A DNA stretch of 64,000 bases from Calliopum simillimum (Eukaryota; Arthropoda; Insecta; Diptera; Lauxaniidae), in NCBI GenBank assembly GCA_951812925.1, contig OX638370.1, forward strand, positions 26,465,964 through 26,529,963, in the 5' to 3' direction. This document shows positions 55,712-64,000 of this stretch, one piece after another. The notes beneath the pieces were generated by a model that was given only the letters and a program-made list of their open reading frames with translations, was not told the DNA's origin and did not search any database. Numbering within the stretch: position 1 is the stretch's first letter; each line of letters starts with the position of its first letter. A program made the position numbers and the translations under genes.

Positions 55712-57966
55712 TTAGGCTACAATAGTCCTATACTCAGTCAACTTTTGTTTTTTAAGTAGCTCTTCTTTGACTCTTAGTTTAAGCTTTATCTGATAATGAA
55801 AAATTTCAAAAATCAAGACCACGGATGCAATCAAATATGTCCATATCAGATGTGTAAAAGGCATTACAAAATGTGAAACAGTTAATGGCTTTAACTGTTC
55901 CTGATCGTCAATAAGAACTTTAATTAAATTTAGTTCAGAAGCCTGATGAATACTCAAATCTTCCCATTTCTTCGAAAGTCCAGACTCTTGTACAATTATT
56001 GAAAATAACGAAAGGCTACTCGCGAATGGTGAATCCCATTGTATGGGAAATTTTTGAAAATAATTGGCCGTACAGAGTGCATCTGAAGCAATGCGAAATT
56101 TATGTTTCCAAAGATTATGCTGTTTTTGGCTCAACATACGCCATTGCTCGCGAGTGACTACGTAAGCATATGAAGTATTCAAGGCGTCACGATGTGCCAG
56201 TAAATTTTCCAAATCCGTAACATACAAACGACTTTGTAAGCTATGTGGCAAGCGTTCGGCATCAAAGTACATCTTTGGCTCATATTCGTGCAGCAATATT
56301 TGTAGACCTGATGCCAGAAAATCTGCTTCCGTTTCAATTTGTACGCCCAATATAGTTGTGCTTAATAGCGAGGTCAACGAGGTGGTCAAACTGCTTTGTA
56401 TGGCGAAAATCGTTAACAATACGATCACATGAAAGAGTTTTAGCGGCATACTCCAATTTTTAAAATAACTCGAAGGTAGTGATTGCTGATATGAGACTCC
56501 ATGACTGTACACAAGTGAAAGTCCATAGTTATCGTAGAAACTGCTATGTTTACAATATAATAGCAGGTGGAATAGTAAAAGTCCGAAGGTTAAAAGTGTT
56601 CCCAGTAACCAAGTTATTGGCTCGAAAGTACGATTTAAATACTCCGAGCGATCAATTTCTTGTACTACCGGAACAATGACACAAGCATTTGTCTGAGACA
56701 GTGGATAGCTGCCCTCGGTTTGATTGGCAAATTCCAATAGCTCCGAAAATGGATGTATACCAATGTCAATGGTTTTATTAGCTGTAAGGCGTAATGCACG
56801 CTTATGGTATGAATAATAGCTTGCATTAGTCTGTGGTAAGAGACGGATTGTTCCATTAATTCTGTACACGTACTCATCATATATGTGTCCGGCAGTTCCA
56901 CTAATAGCAAAATCTTCTTCACCTATATGATGACGATGTTTCTCAAATGGTGTCTAAAATTAAGAGAAGAGTTGGAGTTAGTTATTATAAAAACAGTGCT
57001 TAGATACGAAGATTTTTGCATCAATTTTAACGTTAGTTATACTAGGCATGTAAGCATAAATCCTAACAAAAATTAAATTTGTCTTTAAAAAATCTAAACC
57101 GTACTTATGCCAGTTTCTTCATTGGCACAAATACATGTGGTTTCCAATAATTTACTAAAATCAATTCAGTTTATTTTGGGCCAAAGCGTTACATACGATC
57201 TCGACTTTATTTAATACGATATACTCACCATAAATGCTGTTGGTGGATCCATAAAAATTGGTGTATTAAATCTATATCCATAGACATTGGTAATTTTTTC
57301 GGGCAGAAACACCGTTGTCCTATATCCTTTCGCTGTCAAATTACGCACCGTGATGCGTGGAAAAGGCGTATAGTTGAATATTTGATATTGCATAAAAAGT
57401 ATTTTAGCCTTACAACCCGATTCTAGTGTAAATTGCATATCAAGAAATGTAAACACAACATTTACAATATTAACACTCCAACACCAAGCGAAAAATCGTT
57501 TGATATCTGCCATATTGGGTATAGCATAATCTGGACGTTTGAAAATGAAAATCATTGGCATAAAATGTAGACCCTCTAGGGTTGTATTGACTGTTGCCAT
57601 CATAGGATCATCAACGCTGGTTATATCAATGAATGCCAAATTATTTAAACCAATATGATTGCGTAACTTCATGTTATTGCCTGGACCGAGTATGAAAATC
57701 GATTGACCAAACTCATTCATGAGCGTTTCCTCAAGCGATAGTGGTATTAAGCAGGGTGGTGTCTTTGCAATGCCCAAATCACGATATATTAAAAAGTTGG
57801 TAAACTGATGTGTGTGATGTAGATATTTTGTAAAATTATAAACAAACTGGTAAGCAATTGAGCCCACAATTATTGGCTTTTGTATATTCCTTTGGCTCTT
57901 TGCTGGGTTAATTGCCAGCAGCAGCAGCAGCGTTAGTGTCAAAAGGAAAATCAGTGAGTAATGCAT
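55712..57966 (-). CDS. Divergent ionotropic receptor (IR), two exons, 659 aa
   Basis: Exon 1 is 57229-57966 (ATG at 57966, donor ATG|GTGAGT), exon 2 55712-56953 (acceptor TTAATTTTAG), joined in phase 0. Residues 1-24 are a signal peptide (MHYSLIFLLTLTLLLLLA). The ligand-binding lobe S1 ends in VYGYRFNTPIFMDPPTAF and continues across the junction. First membrane segment about 359-380 (WLLGTLLTFGLLLFHLLLY), pore and second segment about 403-440 (NWSMPLKLFHVIVLLTIF, SSLTTSLTSLLS), lobe S2, last segment about 614-639 (HLIWTYLIASVVLIFEIF). This is the layout of insect IRs, ligand-gated cation channels in chemosensory neurons. The glutamate-binding residues of true glutamate receptors are not evident. 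Probably related to the Drosophila IR56 group (inference). Polyadenylation signal at 55625-55630. Confidence 0.9.
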
Positions 57967-60175
57967 TGTGACTGACGCTTTGATGGTTAAGTAACAACTA
58001 ATGGTGAAAAATATATGCAGTATTATTTATAATCATTTTCACTTCTTACATATTGTCGTAGTAGTCTGGAAAAAGGTGTCATATCCATAATATGTGATGG
58101 ACAATTTGTAAACAATCTTATGACATTTAGAATGTTTACATTTAGATCAAACTGGTGGAAAGTGATTAATACAGTGGTGGAATTATTAGTTTTTGTATGG
58201 TATGTAACAATCACTGAGAAAATTTGTGAATATACATATAATTTTTAGAACCAAAAGTTTAAGTTTAAATTTCTAATTTCATAAAAATCTGTGTAGGGCT
58301 TAGCCTTGAAGGCAAATTTTTCGAATAAGGACGGTGTCAAGTCCATTTGAATAAAAAAAGTGTCTCTATAGCCGCTCCAAGAAAAACCAAGCGAATATGT
58401 TGAGATTAAGGTAGTTAAAAGAGGGTCTGAACTAAGTATATGTTGGCTTAGCCTATTTATATAAGATATATTAAAAGAACTTTTATTTTCGATGTATCAA
58501 TGTAAAGAAAAAGGTTCAGCTTTCGCTACGTATTACAATTTTGAATTCAACATTAAAGAATAAAAGTTTTAATTTGATTAGAGAACTAAAAATTTTCTCA
58601 AATCGAGAACTGAGTTCTATTTTTATTGAGAATGTTATGATTCTGTAAGGTTTTTCGTATCGCATTCTAATATTCGACATTAGAAAAAATGGTTCATTCT
58701 TGAATCACTCTCTAATCCAGCTATGGCATATAAATTCAAATCCAATTTTCATCGGGAACAGCGAACCATTAGACTATCTGGATGGGATAAATCTAGCACC
58801 AAGTATTGACAGGGTTGTCATTACGGCAAATGAAGGTATTGGAAAAAATCGAAAAGTATAGAACTAGTCGAAAATTTATGAAATTACGAAAATCAACAAA
58901 TTTTTATAATGAAATTTTGAGTTGAAATATTTTGAAAATGTCGAATATTGTAAGGAAAGTTGAAAATTTCTGAAAACATGAAAAAAGTAGAATTTTTGAA
59001 AGAAGCGAAATTGCTGAGATTTCAAAATTATTCAAATAGTCGGAAATTGTCGAAATTGTTGAGGTGTCCCCGGCAGAAGATAGTATCATCTGGCAGTCTC
59101 TCTTATTTCGTAGAATTTAGAGTTGTAGAAAAAGATTATCTCTTCTACAACTCAGGAGGTATGCAATGGTTAAGCATGGTGCAACCTTTCTATCTTATTG
59201 TTGTGTACGGCGGTTTTAAGGGGTGTCGAAGTTTTGACTGAAGGCACAATATTGTTGGTAAGACGATTGAACTATTGACTTAACGTTGGTTAACAGGAGG
59301 TTAACGAAGTATTAAAGGTAAAACGGAACTTGAAAGGTTGTTGGCCAGACATTGTCCCATGTCTGGACCCAAGCAGCCTGCTGCCTCCCAGCGGTAACCC
59401 CTAGAAATGGTGATTGGCAGTGTCGCTGTCAGCTATCAGCCAAAGCCGGAATGCGGAAGAGCGTGACTTTTTGCGCATATGGCAAAGCGATCAAGAGCAA
59501 TCCAAGATAGTATTTCGAAGCTTTTCCTGAGAAATCCGCACTTGGTAACGTGTTCCCACGACCCATAGTAAGTCGAGTTGTAGATGGTAAATTGGTTATA
59601 GCTACCATAGATAGGACTACTTCTCCTAGAGCTTTCTTGAAGAGAGGGATGCACCAAGAAATGTGTTTCCACAATTATGATAAATCGACATGGGTGATAA
59701 GTCCCAGGCTGATCAGATCTATACTAACGGAAGCGTTCTGCTACGAAATCTGACCAGAGATTATTCTGGTTAGATTTGTAAGTTGCCCTCATTTAAAAGT
59801 GGGCGTGGAACTCACTTGATTATGCCCATTATTACGGTCAGTTAATGGCATTTATGTTCGGTAGCTATCTACCAAATTTCAAAGAAATAGCACATATACT
59901 TTACGAGTTATAACATAATAAAGTTTGGAAAACGCTGCTCTAATGATTGACTGAACTGAATGTTTACTAAGATACGACATATTTTTTTTTGAGAAAACCT
60001 TAAATAAAATTGTCTGTTACGGCTGAATTAAGTTTAATAAACTTATTATTTAACGTTCTGTCAATTAATTAACATAAAATACAAAGCAATCAATCCTTTA
60101 ATTAAACAATTTTTAATAATAGTGCTAAGCACACAACACGTCTTCACGCATTCTAATAATAATTTGTGCAATATA
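57967..60175. other. Intergenic between the two receptor copies, no gene supported
   Basis: 58850-59060 has GTCGAAATTG/GAAAATTTCTG-type repeats. 59340-59760 is more GC-rich with short overlapping frames on both strands, perhaps a decayed retroelement. 59800-59890 carries GTGGGCGTGG repeat text. Confidence 0.35.
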
Positions 60176-60512
60176 GAGTGTCCCATAAATCTCGCAAGAT
60201 TTGAATTTGCCGCCATTTGTGCATTTAAGTGCTACCGAACAAAAAATAAAAAATAAAAAAAAAAAAACAGTTTAACATTTGATAACTACAAGCTATTAAA
60301 AATTTATTGCAAGAGAATATACAACGCTGTATCAACGAAACTCATATACATTTGTTCAAAATGGTCATGAAAAATTTCTGCAAAAGAGTATGTGCAAGCT
60401 ATATTATACAAAACCTTATTTTATATTTTTTATGTTACAATAAATAAATAAGAAAATACAAGTCAAAAATTTTTATTCAATTTAAATTTTGCGTGAATTA
60501 TGGGACACCCTC
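60176..60512. mobile_element. TA-flanked MITE with GAGTGTCCCATAA ends (337 bp)
   Basis: GAGTGTCCCATAAATCTCGC at the left, inverse GCGTGAATTATGGGACACCCTC at the right end, TA at 60174-60175 and 60513-60514: Tc1/mariner type. No coding capacity. Confidence 0.8.
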
Positions 60513-60948
60513 TACAAACACAAAAGTTAAGATAAGTATTGGCGCTTTATGTTTTCTTGTTTGTTTACGATTGCCACATTTTGGTCTAGTGACCCCCGTA
60601 CCGACTGGGCACAGTAAGAGGGGAAAAATGCTCAAGGCAAATAAATTTCAAAAAATTTGAGTAAAACGCATTTTAAGCTTTCAATTTATATATGAATCAT
60701 GTGAATTGATCTTGGGTGGAACTTTTAACCTATTGACTAGCCAGAAATGAACACTACTTCGAGTTATGATGCTTTTATTGCAAAGTTTTAAATGAGTTAT
60801 AGGTAAAATTATGCCGATTTTGTAGAAAAGATTGAAGAATGCATTTTTTTTTATAAAATTGCACAGTATTGTTCAAATTAAGAAGCACAGACAACTACTA
60901 TTGTCTTGCAACAATATTGACACAACACAAAATTTGTCACCGTTTCCA

Positions 60949-61066
60949 TATTGGGGGTTATTGTGAATAAAGATTCCCGAAGAATTTTCTACAGACTGCC
61001 GTGAATTTTTGCATTGCTGTATAAGCAAAATTCCCCGGGAATATTCATTCACGATAACCCATAATA
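60949..61066. mobile_element. Short MITE with ATTGGGGGTTATTGTGAAT ends
   Basis: Left TATTGGGGGTTATTGTGAAT and right inverse ATTCACGATAACCCATAATA pair, with AGATTCCCG/CGGGAATATT inside. About 118 bases. One end is also found at 15797-15822. Confidence 0.7.
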
Positions 61067-61076
61067 TGTTATCATT

Positions 61077-61262
61077 TCTTACTTTTGATTCCCTTTAGTG
61101 TTGATTATAAACATTTTTGATATTAAATTCCAAAAAAGTTTAAAATTTATACCAAAAAAGTATGAAATTTATTCCAAAATAGTTTAAAATTAATACTTTT
61201 TTTGGCATTGTACTATATAAATACTTTTTGGTTGTAAAATTACACTAAAATTTTAACTGTGC
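61077..61262. mobile_element. CACA(G/C)TAAAAA-family MITE, copy 3, 5'-truncated
   Basis: From TTACTTTTGATTCCCTTTAG to AAATTTTAACTGTG it follows copy 2 (42793-43016) closely. The first about 27 bases are missing where it abuts the preceding MITE. Confidence 0.75.
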
Positions 61263-61483
61263 AGGCGATTGTACCTACAAATAGTATTAGCGTGATGGAG
61301 TTTGGAATCCAGACGAAAGCGAAAATGCCATTTTGCAATTTTAGTTTTAATTGAAAAGAAAATAAGAAAAATAGATTGAAAGTTGTGCAAAGTACATTTT
61401 ATTCTACAAAAAGTGGTGTCCATTAAAACATATATTTTTATCGATATTTATGCGGCTACAATAGATCCATTCCCACACAACTT

Positions 61484-62692
61484 TTAATTCTTACGTAGCT
61501 CTTCTCTGACTCTTAGTTTGTTCTTTATCTTGTAATGAAAAATTTCAAAGATCAAAACCACGGATGCAATCAAATATGTCCATATCAGATGTGTCAAAAT
61601 CATTACAAAATGGGAAACAGTTAATGGCTTAAGCTTTTCCTGGTCTTCAACAAGAACTTTTATAAAATTCATTTGAAGAGCCTGATGAATACTCAAATCT
61701 TCCCACTTCTTCGAGAGTCCAGACTCTTGTACGATTATGGAAAATAATGAAAGGCTACTTGCAAATGGTGAATCCCATTGTATGGGAAATTTCTGAAAAT
61801 AATTTGCGGTACAGAGTGCATCTGAAGCAATGCGAAATTTAGGTTTCCAAAGATTATGCTGCTGTTGGCTCAACATACGCCATTGCTCGCGAGTGACTAC
61901 GTAAGCATACGAAGTATTCAGGGCGTCACGATGTGCCAGTAAATTGTCCAAGTCCGTCACATACAAACGACTCCGTAAGCTATGCGGCAAGCGCTCGGCA
62001 TCAAAGTACATCTGTTGCTCGTATTCGTGCAGCATTATTTGTAGGCCTGATGCCAGAAATTCTGCTTCCGTTTCAATCTGTACACCCAATATAGTTGTGC
62101 TTAGAAGCGAGGTCAGCGAGGTTGTCAAACTGCTTTGTATAACAAAAATCGTTAATAATACGATCACATGAAAGAGTTTCAGCGGCATACTCCAATTTTT
62201 AAAATAACTCGAAGGTAGTGATTGCTGATATGAGACTCCATTACTGTACAACACTGAAAGTCCATAGTTATCGTAGATGCTGCGATGTTTAAAATACAAA
62301 AGCAAATGGAATAGCAAAAGTCCGAAGGTTAAAACTGTACCTAAGAACCAAGTTATTGGTTCAAAAGTACGATTTAAGTACTCCGAACGATCAATTTCTT
62401 GTACTACCGGAACAATGACACAAGCATTTGTCTGAGTCAATGGATAGCTGCCCTCGGTTTGATTGGCGAATTCCAGTAGCTCCGAAAAAGGATGTATTCC
62501 TATGTCAATGCGTTTCTGAGCTGCTAGTAGTAAGGTGCGCTTATGGAACGAATAAAAACTTGCATTTATCTGGGGTAAGAGTTTAATTGTTCCATTAATT
62601 CTGTAGATGTACTCATCATATATGCGTCCAGCAGTTCCAGTAATGGCAAAATCTTCTTCTCCTATATGGTGACGATGTTTCTCGAATGGTGT
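61484..62692 (-). CDS. Second ionotropic receptor copy, exon 2 only in window (402 aa)
   Basis: Acceptor TAAATTCTAG (AG at 62693-62694) then an uninterrupted 402-codon frame starting TPFEKHRHHIGEEDFAIT and ending VREELRKN. By eye about 90% identical to exon 2 of the gene at 55712, with the same membrane segments and pore region. The C-terminus is shorter. No stop or frameshift. Exon 1 (about 246 codons in the first copy, 275 bases upstream there) is not found in the 1.3 kb up to the window end. So this is either a gene with a longer first intron, a partial duplicate, or an alternative second exon for the same first exon lying further away. Polyadenylation signal at 61398-61403. Confidence 0.88.
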   Translation of the reverse strand, partial: TPFEKHRHHIGEEDFAITGTAGRIYDEYIYRINGTIKLLPQINASFYSFHKRTLLLAAQKRIDIGIHPFSELLEFANQTEGSYPLTQTNACVIVPVVQEIDRSEYLNRTFEPITWFLGTVLTFGLLLFHLLLYFKHRSIYDNYGLSVLYSNGVSYQQSLPSSYFKNWSMPLKLFHVIVLLTIFVIQSSLTTSLTSLLSTTILGVQIETEAEFLASGLQIMLHEYEQQMYFDAERLPHSLRSRLYVTDLDNLLAHRDALNTSYAYVVTREQWRMLSQQQHNLWKPKFRIASDALCTANYFQKFPIQWDSPFASSLSLFSIIVQESGLSKKWEDLSIHQALQMNFIKVLVEDQEKLKPLTVSHFVMILTHLIWTYLIASVVLIFEIFHYKIKNKLRVREELRKN

Positions 62693-62694
62693 CT

Positions 62695-63040
62695 AGAATT
62701 TAGAGTAGAATTAGAGGAGTTAATAATTATCGCATAAATGATACTGCAATTCGAAATTTTTTTAAAATGCTCTAAAGTAGGATTTTTAGAGAATAAACAA
62801 GGATCGTCTTATTTTCAAATTAAGCTTTCGGAAACGTATCAGCGAAAATGTATGGTAATGCTGTTGCGAGAACCATCGAAAAAATTGCACCAAACGTCAA
62901 CTGAAGGCAAATGTGTAAAAAGCGGTAGGGAGACTGGAATCAAATTTTAAATTTTTCGATTGCTATGTAAATTTTGGGTTAGCATTAGGGATGCCTTCAG
63001 CAAGCGATATATAATTATAATTTATTTATTGACTTAGAAA
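62695..63040. other. Intron or intergenic DNA upstream of the second receptor copy
   Basis: The first about 30 bases resemble the intron of the other copy (AGAGTAGAATTAGAGGAG), then similarity ends. No first exon recognised. Confidence 0.4.
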
Positions 63041-63044
63041 AATT

Positions 63045-63830
63045 AAGCCTTTCATGACCATTAACCCTTCTGAGGACAAATTCGAAAAAAATATTATTTT
63101 TATTTTATGTAATTTGAACCACAATATTTGTGGACGGGATAGGTAAAAATATTGTTTATTAAAAAAAAAAGCCCATTAACCCTTCTGATGTAAAAAAATG
63201 AATAATACAAAAATTTTGTTTTTTATAACTTCAATCAAAACACTTAAGATAGGGACAAGTAAGAATATTGCTAGCAAAAAAAATTAACCCTTCTGTGACC
63301 ATCAACCCATCTGGGCACAAAACTTGATTTAAATTAATTTTGATTTTATGTTATTAAGTTAAAAAAATTTAAGAAAGCGATAAATACGAATGTTATGAGT
63401 TCAAAAAAAATTTATCCCTCTGTAACCATTAACCCTTCTGAGCACAAAACTTGATTAAAATTAATTTTGATTTGATGTTATTGTAACCAAAATATGCAAG
63501 AAAGAGCTAAGTAAGAAAATTGTGAGCTTAAAAAATTAACCTTGTGTGACCATTAACCCTTCTGAGCTAAGAATCGATAAAAATGAATTTTAGTTTTATG
63601 TTATTTGACCCAAAATATGTTAGAAAGGGCTAAGTAAGAATATTGTGAGTTCAAAAAATGTAACCTTTCTGTGACTATTAACCCTTTAGAGCTATAAATT
63701 GAAAAATATTAATTTAAGTTTTTAGTAATTTGAACCAAAAAATATAGGAAAGCGCTAAGTAAGAATGTACTTAGTTATAAAAATTAAACCTTTTGTGACA
63801 ATTAAAGCTTCTAAGAAAAAAATTAAAAAA
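63045..63830. repeat. About 124-bp tandem repeat, roughly seven units
   Basis: The phrase ACCATTAACCCTTCTGAG recurs near 63056, 63174, 63297, 63425, 63549, 63674 and 63799, spacing 118-128. Each unit continues with AAATTAATTTTGATTTTATG and (G)AAAGGGCTAAGTAAGAAT. Divergence rises toward both ends. Confidence 0.88.
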
Positions 63831-64000
63831 AAAACAAAAAAAAAAAAGAACTTGAATAGTAAAAGCGATAATGGAATAATGTTATTAAGTATTTCAAAAA
63901 GTATTAACCTTTCCAAATTATATAAATTGTAAATCGCATAAAATCGCCATTGAACATACTCGTATAATGCAATAAACTCATAATAACTAAATATATTCAT
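63831..64000. other. AT-rich end of window, no gene seen
   Basis: A poly-A stretch then unremarkable sequence; the open minus-strand frame from 63755 has only low-complexity Phe/Leu/Ile content. Confidence 0.4.

Noticed and set aside
1..64000. CRISPR arrays or prokaryotic systems
   Set aside because: The tandem repeats lack unique spacers of constant length, and the genes are spliced eukaryotic genes.

Overview
The window is AT-rich, repeat-laden nuclear DNA from a fly (Diptera, Schizophora; a tephritid-like fruit fly is my best guess). The main evidence is a microRNA cluster whose order and sequences match the Drosophila mir-309~mir-6 cluster. Further evidence is spliced genes with GTAAGT/CAG introns, a divergent insect ionotropic-receptor gene pair, mariner elements and many fly-type MITEs. 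There is no bacterial-style operon, CRISPR array or other prokaryotic feature.

Layout. 1-7.9 kb: the 3' part of an unidentified plus-strand gene. One 694-nt Asn/Thr/Ala-rich exon (599-1292) is interrupted by an in-frame TGA, and three small candidate 3' exons lie at 6902-7516. The intron between them carries a Harbinger-like element, an internally deleted mariner and several hairpin MITEs. 8-16.7 kb: a transposon graveyard. It contains a non-LTR reverse-transcriptase remnant split by a 1.39-kb palindromic foldback, a mariner remnant split by a MITE, a 673-bp palindrome, a mariner-type fragment and dispersed repeats.

18.3-20.0 kb is the most important locus. A TATA + initiator core promoter with an upstream Zelda-type CAGGTAA is followed by mir-309, mir-3, mir-286, mir-4, mir-5 and two mir-6 hairpins. 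In Drosophila this cluster is switched on at the maternal-to-zygotic transition and its products help clear maternal mRNA. Directly downstream is a 3.5-kb degenerate tandem array (20.04-23.54 kb), beginning where a third mir-6 copy would be expected.

24-32 kb holds MITEs, a tandem array, low-complexity DNA, weak exon candidates and a 541-bp mariner deletion derivative. 32.76-34.14 kb: a complete four-exon gene for a 292-aa protein with SHIPPO/sperm-tail-like PGP motifs and paired CxxC motifs. A short minus-strand terminal exon abuts it tail to tail. 34.5-55.6 kb is again repeats: a 705-bp (CATTT)n tract, a 1.77-kb foldback, several minisatellites, an 881-bp element nested in a minisatellite, a Tc1/mariner remnant carrying a foldback, and a 1.84-kb CACTG-ended element.

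55.7-58.0 kb: a complete two-exon divergent ionotropic receptor (659 aa) on the minus strand. 61.5-62.7 kb: a very similar copy of its second exon, whose first exon is not in the window. From memory, the Drosophila IR56 receptor genes and the mir-309 cluster both map to cytological region 56E, so the window may be a conserved neighbourhood. All calls are by eye, without database searches; mature microRNA identities are the strongest, repeat superfamily names are inferences from termini and target-site duplications.
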